A DNA stretch of 64,000 bases from CALAMC01 sp964459465 (GTDB lineage Bacteria; Zixibacteria; MSB-5A5; GN15; PGXB01). A program made the translations under genes and the position numbers. Positions 42,057 through 51,814 of the stretch are shown here, piece after piece (the first letter of the stretch is position 1; each line of letters begins with the position of its first letter). The stretch covers positions 1-64,000 of the forward strand of contig CAYWLR010000010.1 of the NCBI GenBank assembly GCA_964459465.1, written 5' to 3'. The notes beneath the pieces were generated by a model. That model was given only the letters and a program-made list of their open reading frames with translations. It had not been told where the DNA came from and searched no databases.

Positions 42057-43058
42057 TCATTTTTTCGACCAGGCCGGGGCGCTATTTAGACCCGGTCCGA
42101 CGATTTGCTTTAATCCGTTTCCGGTAATATCTATGATCCAGACGGCACCGTCGCCGGTGGCGAAGGTCAGCCATTTGGAATCAGGGGACCACGACAGGGG
42201 ATAAGTTTGCAGGACCTGTCCCATAGCGGGTTTATAAACCACATAGTTTTCCGACAGGTCCCGATTGGTTATATAAATCGCCTGTTTGCTCATTTCTTTA
42301 ATTATATAAGCGATCCATTTGCCGTCCGGGGACCAGGCGGGAGCCGTTGCGCCGCCGATTATTTTGCACTTGTTTCTAAGGGTTTCTTCGGTGAAGCCTT
42401 TTATGCTCAACGGGCATACCGCCATTCCGACTTGATTGACTCCTTTGAAAACCACACAGGCGAAAAGGCTGTCCGGGCTAAGAGTCGGCATGATTTCCAT
42501 GTATTCGGAGTTTTGCCAATCCTGCTTGAGAATCTGGAATGAACCGCCTTCATCATCCATAAAGCAGGTTTGATAATTGGGAAGTTCGGCATTGACCTTG
42601 TTGGCATTGACATCGTTGGTGAAGACGATACGCCCGTCGGGTTGCCATTCCGGATAGGTGCCGCCTAACTCGGTTGTGATTCGCCGCCACCAGTTGGTAT
42701 TGATTCCGGCGGAATCGACATAACCGATGAAGATATCATAGATTTTGTGCATGCCACCGAGGTAATCGGGGCCTTTGAGATCGACGGAGCCTTTGCGGAC
42801 GAAAGCGATTCTCTTGCCGTCGGGCGACCAGGATATTTTGCCATCGACGTTTCCGGCGGTGACGACCTTCTTCTGGTTGCTGCCGTCCCAATTCATCATC
42901 CAGAGGTCATCGTTTTTGATAAATGCGATTTGCCCTCCGGGGACACCGATTTTGCCTGCTTTATCGGCCGGCAACTTTGCCGCCTGCCCATATATGGCCG
43001 TCGCCGGTATTGAGAGCAGGAAGGTCACAATTAGCGATAGTTGGAGTAATTTTTTCAA
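42057..43058 (-). CDS. Secreted TolB-like beta-propeller protein
   Basis: The 333-residue product has a signal peptide (MKKLLQLSLIVTFLLSIPATAIYGQ) and WD40-like (PD40) repeats marked by ISWSPDGKRIAFVRKG, PEWQPDGRIVFTND, PTLSPDSLFACVVF, PAWSPDGKWIAYIIK and LSWSPDSKWLTFATGD. These are TolB-type propeller blades. TolB itself interacts with Pal and the Tol complex; here no tol gene adjoins, so a general periplasmic propeller is the safer call. It is convergent with pepA and separated from the barrel gene upstream by about 80 bases. Confidence 0.78.
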   Translation of the reverse strand: MKKLLQLSLIVTFLLSIPATAIYGQAAKLPADKAGKIGVPGGQIAFIKNDDLWMMNWDGSNQKKVVTAGNVDGKISWSPDGKRIAFVRKGSVDLKGPDYLGGMHKIYDIFIGYVDSAGINTNWWRRITTELGGTYPEWQPDGRIVFTNDVNANKVNAELPNYQTCFMDDEGGSFQILKQDWQNSEYMEIMPTLSPDSLFACVVFKGVNQVGMAVCPLSIKGFTEETLRNKCKIIGGATAPAWSPDGKWIAYIIKEMSKQAIYITNRDLSENYVVYKPAMGQVLQTYPLSWSPDSKWLTFATGDGAVWIIDITGNGLKQIVGPGLNSAPAWSKK

Positions 43059-43139
43059 GCCCGTATCCTATCAGTTAGCAATTATGAATTTTTAATCTTA
43101 TGCCAAAATATGACCTGTCCTGCTCCTGTCAATGCCAAA

Positions 43140-43973
43140 TTACCACGAAAAATAGCGTTTTAATTCAACCGTCCCGCGGAAACCGGAAAAATCGAGTCCC
43201 AGTTCCTGTCCATCGGCGGTATAGGCCAGTTCCAGGTCACCGCTTTGACTATTGTACGAGGTTAGCTCTTTGAAGTTCAGATAAAAGTATCTGATATCAC
43301 CGGCCATGACCAGACCCAGAATCGGGGCCGGATATTCCAGTCCGCCAGCCAGCCAGAAGCCGGGGGCGTTGGATTTAATCGGTTCGGAGTCGGAGTTGTC
43401 ACCCTGCCACATATTCCAGCTGGTCATATATATACCGGCTCCGACGCCAAATTTGACGGCCAGATTATTAATCACGCCTTTACTATCGGGCCCGTTAAGC
43501 AGATAGTAATCAATGCCGGCGTTGAAGCCGTAAACATCCACTTTGGATTCGGCGCGATAACTGTCATTGTATTCGAGGACGCCCACCGTCAGATTCAAAT
43601 CCACGTCGGCCGGGGTTTCCATCGGCACCCAATAATCAAAGCCGAGCTTGAAGGCCATTTTGGAGGAAACCATCATCCCCAGTTGCAGGCCGATTTCATC
43701 GGAGCGGAATATTCCGCCGCGCGGTATGAAGCTACCGTCGAGGGAAGCCAGATCCGAGCTTGAGGAGAATGTAAACTGGTTATAGCCGATATCATCGGAC
43801 AATTTCCCATAGGAAAAATGTCCCGAAATGAAGCCGACTTTACCCTGCTTTTGCTTTTTTTCGACCTTCTGCAGGTATTTGGCGACGATTTCGTCCTCGG
43901 TCTGGGCAAAGCATGTGGCAACCAGTCCGAAGGCAAAAATCAGGGACACCAGAATGGTGGTTTTCTTGAACAT
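43140..43973 (-). CDS. Candidate outer-membrane beta-barrel protein
   Basis: ATG 43973 has GGAGG upstream. The 277-residue product has a signal peptide (MFKKTTILVSLIFAFGLVATCFA), a short charged helix (IVAKYLQKVEKKQKQGKVG) and then alternating beta segments rich in Gly and aromatic residues (FNAGIDYYLLNGP, FGVGAGIYMTSWN, VMAGDIRYFYLNF), ending in VELKRYFSW, with an aromatic last residue as in barrel proteins. No family is recognised. The shape suits an 8-10-stranded outer-membrane barrel, similar to OmpW/OprF-like proteins. Confidence 0.65.
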   Translation of the reverse strand: MFKKTTILVSLIFAFGLVATCFAQTEDEIVAKYLQKVEKKQKQGKVGFISGHFSYGKLSDDIGYNQFTFSSSSDLASLDGSFIPRGGIFRSDEIGLQLGMMVSSKMAFKLGFDYWVPMETPADVDLNLTVGVLEYNDSYRAESKVDVYGFNAGIDYYLLNGPDSKGVINNLAVKFGVGAGIYMTSWNMWQGDNSDSEPIKSNAPGFWLAGGLEYPAPILGLVMAGDIRYFYLNFKELTSYNSQSGDLELAYTADGQELGLDFSGFRGTVELKRYFSW

Positions 43974-44095
43974 AAGTCCTCCTTGATTACACATAGATAT
44001 TATTTTTTCTTCTATTTATCGGCTAAAGGAGGCAGTTTCTTAATATAATCGGCCAATTATCCGGAAACGTAACTTATGATTAGTTATTGAGTTAC

Positions 44096-44125
44096 ATAAA
44101 AAGAGGCAGGCCTTGAGGGCCTGCC
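44096..44125 (-). terminator. Terminator of the PFOR gene
   Basis: GGCAGGCC pairs with GGCCTGCC around a five-base loop; on the minus strand it is followed by TCTTTTTATG. Confidence 0.8.
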
Positions 44126-44153
44126 CGTTATAAAGTCTAAAAAATACAGAAGA

Positions 44154-47100
44154 TCAGGCTTTAAAAGCGCTGTAATCCATCGCCGCCATTTGCTTATAAA
44201 TACTATAGCGGCGGGTAGCTTCGGCCTGTGACTGCTCCAGAAGCATGGCTGCGCGTTCGGGCATATTGGCTTTAAGGGTGCGGAAGCGTGTTTCCTTGTA
44301 GGCATAATCGGCGTATTTGATACTGGGCTCTTTGCTGTCGAGTTGCAGAGGGTTTTTGCCTTGAGCAATCAAGGCAGGATTATAGCGATAAAGCAACCAG
44401 TGTCCGGAATCGACGGCCCGTATTTGTTCATCGAGTCCTTCGACCATATTGATGCCATGGGCAATACAATGGCAGTAGGCGATTATAATCGAGGGCCCAT
44501 CGTATTTTTCCGCCTCGACGAAGGCTTTGACTGTCTGGTTATGGCTGGCGCCCAAAGCCACCTGGGCGATATAGATATTGCCGTAGGACATCAACAACAT
44601 ACCGAGGTCTTTTTTCGGTGTCGGTTTCCCGGCCGCCGCGAATTTGGCCACGGCGCCCTTGGGCGAAGATTTCGACATCTGACCGCCGGTATTGGAATAG
44701 ACTTCGGTGTCCAGTACCAGGATATTGACGTTCTTGCCCGAAGCCAGAACATGGTCCAGTCCGCCGAAGCCGATGTCATAGGCCCAGCCGTCGCCGCCGA
44801 GAGCCCAGACGGATTTTTTGACGAGATAATCGGCGATTTCCAGAAGTCGCAACGAATCGGGCTCTTTGTGGCCGGCCAGTTTTTGTTTGAGAACCGCCAC
44901 GAGTTTTCTTTGTTGCTCGATGCCGGATTGACTATGCTGGTCGGTATTGCGGAGGGCATCGTACATTTCCGGAGCAAGTTTCTGCACCAGTTCAAAGGCA
45001 TATTCGGTGAGTTTATCCACGGTCAGTCGCATGCCCATGGCGAATTCGGAATTGTCTTCGAACAGCGAATTAGACCAGGCCGGCCCGAGGCCGTCGGCTC
45101 GTTTGCAGTATGGCGTAGTCGGGAGATTGCCGCCATAAATCGATGAACAACCGGTGGCATTGCCGATAAGGGCCCGGTCGCCGAAGAGTTGTGTCAGCAG
45201 TTTGACATATGGTGTTTCGCCGCATCCGGCGCAGGCCCCGGAAAATTCGAATAACGGTTTGACCAGCTGGCTGCCCTTGGTGGTTTCGACGTTGAACAAA
45301 GACGGGTCGGTTTCGGGAATATTCAAGAAGTATTCAAAGTTCTCGGCTTCCTGCTTGCGCAGAGGAATTTGCGGCCGCATGTAAATGGCCTTGACGCCGG
45401 TTTTATTGCCCTGCTCGTCTTTGCCTTCGACCGGGCAGGCGTGCACGCACAATTCACATCCGGTGCAGTCTTCAGGGGCAGTCTGCAGCGTGAATTTCAA
45501 GCCGGCAAAAGCTTTGGTCATGGCATCGACCGCTTTAAATGTCTTGGGCGCGCCCTTTAGATGTTTGGGGTCATATATTTTCATGCGTATGGCGGCGTGG
45601 GGACAGACAATCGAACAGATCCCGCACTGGATGCACAACTCCTCGTCCCAGACCGGGATATCGACCGCGATATTGCGTTTTTCATACTGGGTCGTGCCGG
45701 TGGGAAAAGTGCCATCGTCGGGCATGGCCGACACAGGCAGATCATCGCCCTTGCCCTTGATAATCGTGGCCGTGACCGTCTTGACGAATTCGGGCGCGTG
45801 ATCCGGGACCACCGGCGGCATGGTGATTTTGCTGGTGGCTTTATTCGGATAATTCACCTGAAAGATATTTTTGACCGAGACGTCGACCGCCTCATGGTTC
45901 ATCTTGACGACTTTTTCGCCTTTTTTGCCATAGGTTTTGACAATGGCATCCTTGATGGCTTTGATGGCCTCTTCGCGGGGGAGAATGTCGCTGATGACGA
46001 AGAAAGCGGTTTGCATGATCATGTTGATACGAGCGCCCAGTCCCAGCTCTTTGGCCAAGGCGATGCCGTCGATGACGTAGAATTTCAATTTCTTGTCGAT
46101 GATCTGACGCTGTACTTCAACCGGCATTTTGTCCCAGACTTCATCGGGGCCGTAGGGGCTGTTCAACAGGAAGGTGCCGCCCTCGATGATATTGGAAAGC
46201 ATGTCGTACTTTTCTAAAAATGAAAAGTTGTGGCAGGCGACGAACTTGGCTTTGCGGATCAAGTAGGGGCGGCGTATTTCGCGTTTACCGAAACGCAGGT
46301 GCGAAACCGTGATGGCCCCGGCTTTCTTGGAATCATACACGAAATACCCCTGGGCGTAATTATCGGTGTTCTCGCCGATGATTTTGATCGAGTTTTTGTT
46401 GGCGCCCACGGTACCGTCGGCACCGAGGCCGTAAAAAAGACCGCGGAATGTATCCGGCCCCTCAATGTCGAAATTATAGTCAACGTCAAGGCTGGTATCG
46501 GTGACGTCGTCAACAATGCCGACCGTGAAATGATTTTTGGGCTTACTCTGTTTGAGATCGTCCAGCACGGCTTTGGCCATGGCGGGGTTGAATTCTTTGG
46601 AGCTAAGGCCATAGCGACCGCCCACGATGACGGGGTAATCGGTGAAGGGAGCGATACCTTCAGCCATGCCTTCGCGGACGGCAGTTTGCACATCGGTATA
46701 AAGCGGTTCGCCGACAGCGCCCGGTTCCTTGGTACGATCCAGAACGGATATTTTTTTGACCGACGGCGGGATGGCTTCAAGGAAGGCCTTGACGGAAAAG
46801 GGGCGATACAAGCGCACTTTAATCAAACCCACTTTTTCGCCCTTTTCCACGAGGTATTCGACCGTTTCATGCATGGTTTCCGCGCCGGAACCCATCATGA
46901 TGACGATACGCTCGGCTTTCGGGTGACCGATATAATCGAAGAGGTGGTAATGACGTCCGACGACTTTGGCGAATTTATCCATTACCTTCTGGACGATTTC
47001 GGGGGCTTTGAGATAGTACTTGTTGACTGTCTCGCGGGCCTGGAAGAAAACGTCGGGGTTTTGCGAAGAACCCTTGAGGGTCGGATGGTCCGGACTCAAG

Positions 47101-47771
47101 GAGCGGCGGCGGTGTTCGAAAACCAATTGGTCGTCTATCATCTGTCGCATGTCGTCAAAAGTAATTTCCTCGATTTTTTGTTCCTCGTGCGATGTGCGGA
47201 AGCCGTCGAAGAAGTGCACGAAGGGAACGCGGCTTTCCAGGGCGCTGGCCGATGTAATCAGGGCCAGGTCCATAACTTCCTGGATGGAGCCTGAAGCCAA
47301 CAGGCCGAACCCGGTGGAGCGGGTGGCCATGACATCGGAATGATCGCCGAAGATTGACAACGCGTGGGTGGCGACCGTTCGAGCGGACACATGAAATACC
47401 GTCGGGGTCATTTCGCCGGCAATTTTGAACATATTGGGAATCATCAGGAGCAGTCCCTGGGAGGCGGTGAAGGTGGTTGTCAGACCTCCTGCCGTGGCGG
47501 CTCCGTGGACGGCGCCCGACGCGCCTCCCTCGGATTGCATTTCAACCACGTTGGGAATAGTTCCCCATATATTTTTTTGTCCGGCCGCGGATTTTTCGTC
47601 CGCAATTTCGCCCATACCCGAAGATGGTGTAATCGGATATATAGCTATTACTTCACTGACCGCATGAGCAATGTAGGCGGCCGCCGAGTTACCGTCGATG
47701 GTAACCAGCCGACGCTGCCCGGTCTTTTTGTTATCTGATTTTTTCTCTGCGGTTTTTGTTTCGCTTGCCAT
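44154..47771 (-). CDS. nifJ: Pyruvate:ferredoxin (flavodoxin) oxidoreductase
   Basis: The 1205-residue single-chain enzyme converts pyruvate and CoA to acetyl-CoA and CO2, reducing ferredoxin. Domains in order: domain I with the pyruvate-binding opening GNSAAAYIAHAVSEVIAIYPITPSS (about 27-50), domain II, the gamma-like part, two 4Fe-4S motifs (CIQCGICSIVCP and CTGCELCVHACP, about 690-770) and the TPP domain with CAGCGETPY and the GDGWAYDIG Mg2+/TPP loop, plus a proximal-cluster Cys. The ATG at 47771 has GGAGAC upstream; upstream open codons have no support. It lies 50 bases downstream of dcd on the same strand and ends at a terminator. Confidence 0.96.
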   Translation of the reverse strand: MASETKTAEKKSDNKKTGQRRLVTIDGNSAAAYIAHAVSEVIAIYPITPSSGMGEIADEKSAAGQKNIWGTIPNVVEMQSEGGASGAVHGAATAGGLTTTFTASQGLLLMIPNMFKIAGEMTPTVFHVSARTVATHALSIFGDHSDVMATRSTGFGLLASGSIQEVMDLALITSASALESRVPFVHFFDGFRTSHEEQKIEEITFDDMRQMIDDQLVFEHRRRSLSPDHPTLKGSSQNPDVFFQARETVNKYYLKAPEIVQKVMDKFAKVVGRHYHLFDYIGHPKAERIVIMMGSGAETMHETVEYLVEKGEKVGLIKVRLYRPFSVKAFLEAIPPSVKKISVLDRTKEPGAVGEPLYTDVQTAVREGMAEGIAPFTDYPVIVGGRYGLSSKEFNPAMAKAVLDDLKQSKPKNHFTVGIVDDVTDTSLDVDYNFDIEGPDTFRGLFYGLGADGTVGANKNSIKIIGENTDNYAQGYFVYDSKKAGAITVSHLRFGKREIRRPYLIRKAKFVACHNFSFLEKYDMLSNIIEGGTFLLNSPYGPDEVWDKMPVEVQRQIIDKKLKFYVIDGIALAKELGLGARINMIMQTAFFVISDILPREEAIKAIKDAIVKTYGKKGEKVVKMNHEAVDVSVKNIFQVNYPNKATSKITMPPVVPDHAPEFVKTVTATIIKGKGDDLPVSAMPDDGTFPTGTTQYEKRNIAVDIPVWDEELCIQCGICSIVCPHAAIRMKIYDPKHLKGAPKTFKAVDAMTKAFAGLKFTLQTAPEDCTGCELCVHACPVEGKDEQGNKTGVKAIYMRPQIPLRKQEAENFEYFLNIPETDPSLFNVETTKGSQLVKPLFEFSGACAGCGETPYVKLLTQLFGDRALIGNATGCSSIYGGNLPTTPYCKRADGLGPAWSNSLFEDNSEFAMGMRLTVDKLTEYAFELVQKLAPEMYDALRNTDQHSQSGIEQQRKLVAVLKQKLAGHKEPDSLRLLEIADYLVKKSVWALGGDGWAYDIGFGGLDHVLASGKNVNILVLDTEVYSNTGGQMSKSSPKGAVAKFAAAGKPTPKKDLGMLLMSYGNIYIAQVALGASHNQTVKAFVEAEKYDGPSIIIAYCHCIAHGINMVEGLDEQIRAVDSGHWLLYRYNPALIAQGKNPLQLDSKEPSIKYADYAYKETRFRTLKANMPERAAMLLEQSQAEATRRYSIYKQMAAMDYSAFKA

Positions 47772-47820
47772 GATATGTCTCCAAAAATAAGCTCTATCAA
47801 AAAGTAAAGTTGATTTCCTG

Positions 47821-48375
47821 TCAGGTTGTACGCGGCAGAGTGATGAATTTCTGCCCCTGATATTTGCCTTTGCGATCTTTGTATGACACCCTGCATATTT
47901 CATCGGCTCCCAGAAAGATTATTTGAGCGATGCCTTCGTCGGCATAAATCTTCGCGGGCAGGGGAGTCGTGTTGGAAATTTCCAGGGTGGCGTGGCCCTC
48001 CCATTCCGGCTCGAAGGGGGTTACGTTGACGATGATGCCGCAGCGGGCATAAGTCGATTTGCCCAGACAGATGGTAATCACCTCGCGCGGGATTTTAAAA
48101 TATTCCACCGACCGAGCGAGGGCAAAGGAGTTGGGCGGGACCAGGATGGATTTGGCCCGGACATCGACAAAGGATTCCGTGGAAAAGTTTTTGGGGTCGA
48201 TAATTTCGGAGTTGACATTGGTGAAAATCTTGAATTCGTCGGCGACCCGGATATCGTAGCCGTAGGAAGACAAGCCATAACTGATGCCCTTTTTAATCAA
48301 TTTGGGCGAAAACGGTCTGATCATGTCATGTTTGAGCGACATTTCTTTAATCCAGCGATCAGATTTTACGGGCAT
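47821..48375 (-). CDS. dcd: dCTP deaminase
   Basis: The 184-residue enzyme turns dCTP into dUTP for thymidylate synthesis. The dUTPase-like fold is clear from LSSYGYDIRVADEF, GKSTYARCGIIVNVTPFEP and the catalytic EWEGHATLEISNTTPLP, plus DEGIAQIIF. ATG 48375 has GGGAGG just upstream. An inverted repeat GTGCATAAT/ATTATGCAC lies between its start and the Rrf2 gene (48389-48415), close to a likely promoter, so expression may be controlled there. Confidence 0.93.
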   Translation of the reverse strand: MPVKSDRWIKEMSLKHDMIRPFSPKLIKKGISYGLSSYGYDIRVADEFKIFTNVNSEIIDPKNFSTESFVDVRAKSILVPPNSFALARSVEYFKIPREVITICLGKSTYARCGIIVNVTPFEPEWEGHATLEISNTTPLPAKIYADEGIAQIIFLGADEICRVSYKDRKGKYQGQKFITLPRTT

Positions 48376-48388
48376 TGATTACCTCCCT

Positions 48389-48415
48389 GTGCATAATGGG
48401 TTCAATATTATGCAC
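48389..48415 (-). promoter_or_regulatory. Candidate operator in front of dcd
   Basis: GTGCATAAT at 48389-48397 and ATTATGCAC at 48407-48415 are perfect inverted arms separated by nine bases. On the minus strand a TTGCTT ... TATTAA pair (18-base spacer) lies directly upstream, so the dyad would cover the transcription start. Confidence 0.45.
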
Positions 48416-48451
48416 TTAATACGACCTCACGATAGTATAAAGCAAAATTTC

Positions 48452-48883
48452 TCAGGCCGGTTTTTGATCCCTGGGCAATTTTTGCCGACGCATCATGGCC
48501 CCGACGGTGTATTCTTCGAAAACCGCCATCAATTTCGATTCGGCCTGTTTCAAAATGTCGCGAACCGGGCAGGTTTCGGATTTGTCGCATTCGCGGGGGT
48601 ATTTCAGGCATTTGGCGAGGCTGTATGGTCCCTGTATGGCCTCAATAATTTGCCGGGCGGTAATGTCGTCAGGGTCGCCGATCAGACTGAACCCGCCGCG
48701 AATGCCACGATGCGATTTTACGATTTTGGCTTTAGTCAGGCTCTGAAAAATTTTAGCCAGGAATTTTTCCGGGACTTCCTCGGCCCGGGCAATCTCAGAA
48801 AGCGGGACGATTTTGTCCGCGCCAGTCCGCGCGAGATATATAACTCCGCGCAAGCCATAAGATTCGGCTTTAGTAAACTGCAT
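48452..48883 (-). CDS. Rrf2-family transcriptional regulator
   Basis: ATG 48883 has AAGGACGG upstream. The 143-residue protein has the Rrf2 winged helix (MQFTKAESYGLRGVIYLAR, VPEKFLAKIFQSLTKAKIVKSHRGIRGGFSL) and a cysteine trio C-x6-C-x5-C (CLKYPREC, CDKSETC), which in IscR/NsrR-like members binds an Fe-S cluster. It may therefore sense iron-sulphur status, oxygen or NO. Its own promoter is at 48958, and it is divergent from an Fe-S flavoprotein dehydrogenase gene and upstream of dcd and PFOR. Confidence 0.88.
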   Translation of the reverse strand: MQFTKAESYGLRGVIYLARTGADKIVPLSEIARAEEVPEKFLAKIFQSLTKAKIVKSHRGIRGGFSLIGDPDDITARQIIEAIQGPYSLAKCLKYPRECDKSETCPVRDILKQAESKLMAVFEEYTVGAMMRRQKLPRDQKPA

Positions 48884-48957
48884 TATACCGTCCTTCGCTG
48901 TCGCCGAAAAAAACATGTTTCCCGGCTATAATCAAAAAGCTATAATTCACCATTTAG

Positions 48958-48986
48958 AAAATAGAGTGAAAAGCTCTTGATGTCAA
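48958..48986 (-). promoter_or_regulatory. Promoter of the Rrf2 gene with tandem CTATAAT repeat
   Basis: On the minus strand TTGACA (48986-48981), a 17-base spacer and TATTTT (48963-48958). Just downstream, 48924-48947 holds two direct copies of GCTATAAT about 15 bases apart, a possible self-binding site. Confidence 0.6.
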
Positions 48987-49114
48987 TATGCTTATGTTAT
49001 TTTTTTCACAAATTGGGGTCCTTTTTCTGTTGCCTTTCTTGAGGATTTGCCCGTAAATGGTTGTTAGATTATAATAATGATTATACGAAATTTAAGTTAT
49101 AATCGACACCGAAA

Positions 49115-51790
49115 ATGAAGCTGAAATCAAAGCGTTCAACGGTCACGGCCTATGCTTCCGATGCCTCTATTTATGGTATCAAACCACGTCAAATTCAACA
49201 GGTGGAATCGGTCGAAGAGATAATTGCGGCTGTCGCCGAGGCCCGCCGGAAGGGACTGTCGATAACGGCGCGGGGCGGGGGAACCGGACTGGCGGGGGGC
49301 GCGGTCGGCGAGGGGATTATACTCGATTTCGGAAGATTTAAGGATATCGAGAGAATCGATAGCGCCTCCAACTCTGTAACGACGCGGGTCGGCATTATTT
49401 ATGAAGAGCTGAATTTTGCACTAAAGCCATTTGGTCTGTTTTTCCCGCCGGACCCCTCCTCCGGGGATTCATGTCAAATTGGGGGAATGCTCGCCAATAA
49501 TTCTTCGGGTCCCAAGTCGGTCAAATATGGTTTGACATCGGATTTCGTGGAGGAACTGGAAATTATCACTGCCGAGGGGAAAGATGTCCGGCTGAAAAAA
49601 TACCCGGTCGATTCCGACGATTTGCGAAGTTTTTTTGCGGAGAATCCACAATTTGAAAAGGCTTATACTATTCTTCGAGAGAACGCCGGATTAATCAGAG
49701 AACGCTGGCCGAAACTCAAGAAAAATTCATCCGGGTATAATCTCAAGCAAGTTGTCGATGACCTCGGTCGGGGGATATTCAATATTCCGGCCCTTTTTGT
49801 CGGATCGGAAGGAACATTGGGGTTATTTGTCCGGGCCAGATTGCGACTTCTGTCCATACCCGATGAGTTGTTGACCATACGGCTTTATTTCAAATCGCCG
49901 GTAGAGGCCGGAAGAGCCGTGATGCCGATCAAAAAGTTAGGCCCGGCCGGTCTGGAAATTGTGGACGGATCGACACTTGATTTGCTCGGTCGTGACCAGC
50001 ACGGTCTTCCGAAGGAAGCGGGGGCGCTGCTTCTGGTCGAATTCGATGATGATATTGCGGCTAAAAGGCAGGCTTTTGAAAAAATCGCCGGTTCATTAAA
50101 TATGATAACACCACCGGAATACGCCGATGATCCGGACAAGACGGCCTTATTATGGAAAGCCAGACGGGCGATTGTCCCGACTTTATATCGCCACCATCCG
50201 ACACGACGGCCGGTGGCCATTATCGAAGATGTGTCATTGCCACCGGAAGAGATTCCTTCATTCATTGAATATGTAACGGCCTTGTTTAAAAAGCACAGGC
50301 TGACTTTCGGGATTTATGGTCATATCGGCGACGGCAATTTGCATTTGCGTCCGCTTCTGGATTTGAACGAAGCCGGGGATATGGCGCTGGCGCAAGAGTT
50401 GTATGGCGAGGTGTATGAAAAAGTAATCAATCTGGGTGGTTCAACCACCGCCGAGCACGCCGATGGGCGACTGCGGGCTCCGATGGTGCAACAATTGTAT
50501 GGTTCCCAAATTTACGATGTGTTCACGCAGTTGAAAGCCGTTTTTGATTCCGACGGGGTGCTGGCACCGCACAATATAATCGGGCCCAAGGCATTCACCG
50601 ATGAAATAGATTTCGAGAAAATCAAATCGTATTGCGCCGCCTGTGGCAAGTGCAACGGCTATTGTCCGGCTTATGATATATTTCGTCGGGAGGATATGTC
50701 GGCGCGCGGCTGGCTAAGGATGATTAACCAGTCGGGGGCGGATCGGGCGGAATTAATGCAGTATTTGTCGTACTGTTTGAATTGTAAAAGCTGTGCCACC
50801 GTCTGTCCGGCCGGGGTAGACATTTCCGCCGAGATTATAAAATTCAAAAGTGAAGCGCCTTCGGTTTTGTCCAAAGTCATCATTGCCGGGGCGGATAATC
50901 AGCCGCTTTTTAATTTTGCCCTGACCGTCGGGCGGCTGTTGCAGCCGGTGGTCGGAAGTGAATCAGGACGCAAACTGGCGGCCATCCCGGTCCGACCACT
51001 TTTTGGATGGGACAGAACCATCGAGCTGCCTAAAATAGCGTCCGGCACTCTTCGCAAGAAATTTGCCGGACGTATCGGCGCATCGGGTGAAGTGGCTTTC
51101 TTCCACGGTTGTGCCGACAACTGGCTGGAGTCAAATGTCGGCGAGGCTCTGTTTGCGGTTTTTGATCGGTTGCGGATAGATGTCAGAATGCCGGAACAGA
51201 AATGTTGCGGACTGCCCATGGAAGTGTACGGTCATCGGGATAATCTGGTGGCCAAGGCCAAATATAATATAGACCATCTGGAAGATTTCGCGGTCGTCGT
51301 GACCGGTTGTGCTTCCTGTTTGTTACGATTGAAAGAGTATGCCGATTTATTGAAGGGCGATCCGGTATATGGCCCGAAAGCGGCCCGTCTGGCAGAGAAG
51401 TGCTATGATATAAGTCAGTATTTGAATCTGAAAAAAGTCGATACCGGCATGTTTGGCAGTAAAAAAATTCGAGTAACTTATCATCATCCCTGTCATCTTC
51501 GGGCGGCCGGGTTGGAGAAGGAGCCGGAGAGACTTCTGGGCCGGTTTGAAAATATCGAAATTATCGCGCCGTCTCATGCCGACCGGTGCTGCGGGCAGGC
51601 GGGGTCATATGGCTATTTGCATTATCAGGAAAGCCGGCGTATTTTTGAGAAAAAGAAAGCGGCCTATGACGCTATCGAGGCCGAATATCTTATGACTTCC
51701 TGTCCATCCTGCCAGATGAAAATAAGGTCGGAACTTAAGGACCGATTTCGGGTTGTTCATCCCATAGAGATACTGGCGGATTTGATATAA
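49115..51790 (+). CDS. FAD- and Fe-S-binding dehydrogenase (D-lactate/glycolate type)
   Basis: The 891-residue protein fuses two units. Residues about 15-490 form a GlcD-like flavoprotein: GGGTGLAGGAVGEGII for FAD, SCQIGGMLANNSSG, and the FAD-oxidase C-terminal region ending in GHIGDGNLHLRP. The second part has two 4Fe-4S motifs (CAACGKCNGYCP and CLNCKSCATVCP, about 510-570) and two cysteine-rich CCG domains (CCGLPMEVYG; HHPCHLRAAG ... DRCCGQAGSYGY), as in GlpC/LutA/heterodisulfide-reductase types. It likely oxidises a 2-hydroxy acid such as D-lactate and passes electrons to a quinone or cytochrome. The ATG at 49115 has a TATAAT only 12 bases upstream, so the leader would be very short. Confidence 0.88.
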   Translation: MKLKSKRSTVTAYASDASIYGIKPRQIQQVESVEEIIAAVAEARRKGLSITARGGGTGLAGGAVGEGIILDFGRFKDIERIDSASNSVTTRVGIIYEELNFALKPFGLFFPPDPSSGDSCQIGGMLANNSSGPKSVKYGLTSDFVEELEIITAEGKDVRLKKYPVDSDDLRSFFAENPQFEKAYTILRENAGLIRERWPKLKKNSSGYNLKQVVDDLGRGIFNIPALFVGSEGTLGLFVRARLRLLSIPDELLTIRLYFKSPVEAGRAVMPIKKLGPAGLEIVDGSTLDLLGRDQHGLPKEAGALLLVEFDDDIAAKRQAFEKIAGSLNMITPPEYADDPDKTALLWKARRAIVPTLYRHHPTRRPVAIIEDVSLPPEEIPSFIEYVTALFKKHRLTFGIYGHIGDGNLHLRPLLDLNEAGDMALAQELYGEVYEKVINLGGSTTAEHADGRLRAPMVQQLYGSQIYDVFTQLKAVFDSDGVLAPHNIIGPKAFTDEIDFEKIKSYCAACGKCNGYCPAYDIFRREDMSARGWLRMINQSGADRAELMQYLSYCLNCKSCATVCPAGVDISAEIIKFKSEAPSVLSKVIIAGADNQPLFNFALTVGRLLQPVVGSESGRKLAAIPVRPLFGWDRTIELPKIASGTLRKKFAGRIGASGEVAFFHGCADNWLESNVGEALFAVFDRLRIDVRMPEQKCCGLPMEVYGHRDNLVAKAKYNIDHLEDFAVVVTGCASCLLRLKEYADLLKGDPVYGPKAARLAEKCYDISQYLNLKKVDTGMFGSKKIRVTYHHPCHLRAAGLEKEPERLLGRFENIEIIAPSHADRCCGQAGSYGYLHYQESRRIFEKKKAAYDAIEAEYLMTSCPSCQMKIRSELKDRFRVVHPIEILADLI

Positions 51791-51814
51791 TAAGGGCTTT
51801 TCAGAGGAAGATGT

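Noticed and set aside
46230..47294. 354-codon plus-strand frame inside the PFOR gene
   Set aside because: PFOR is complete and conserved on the other strand, so this is a shadow frame.
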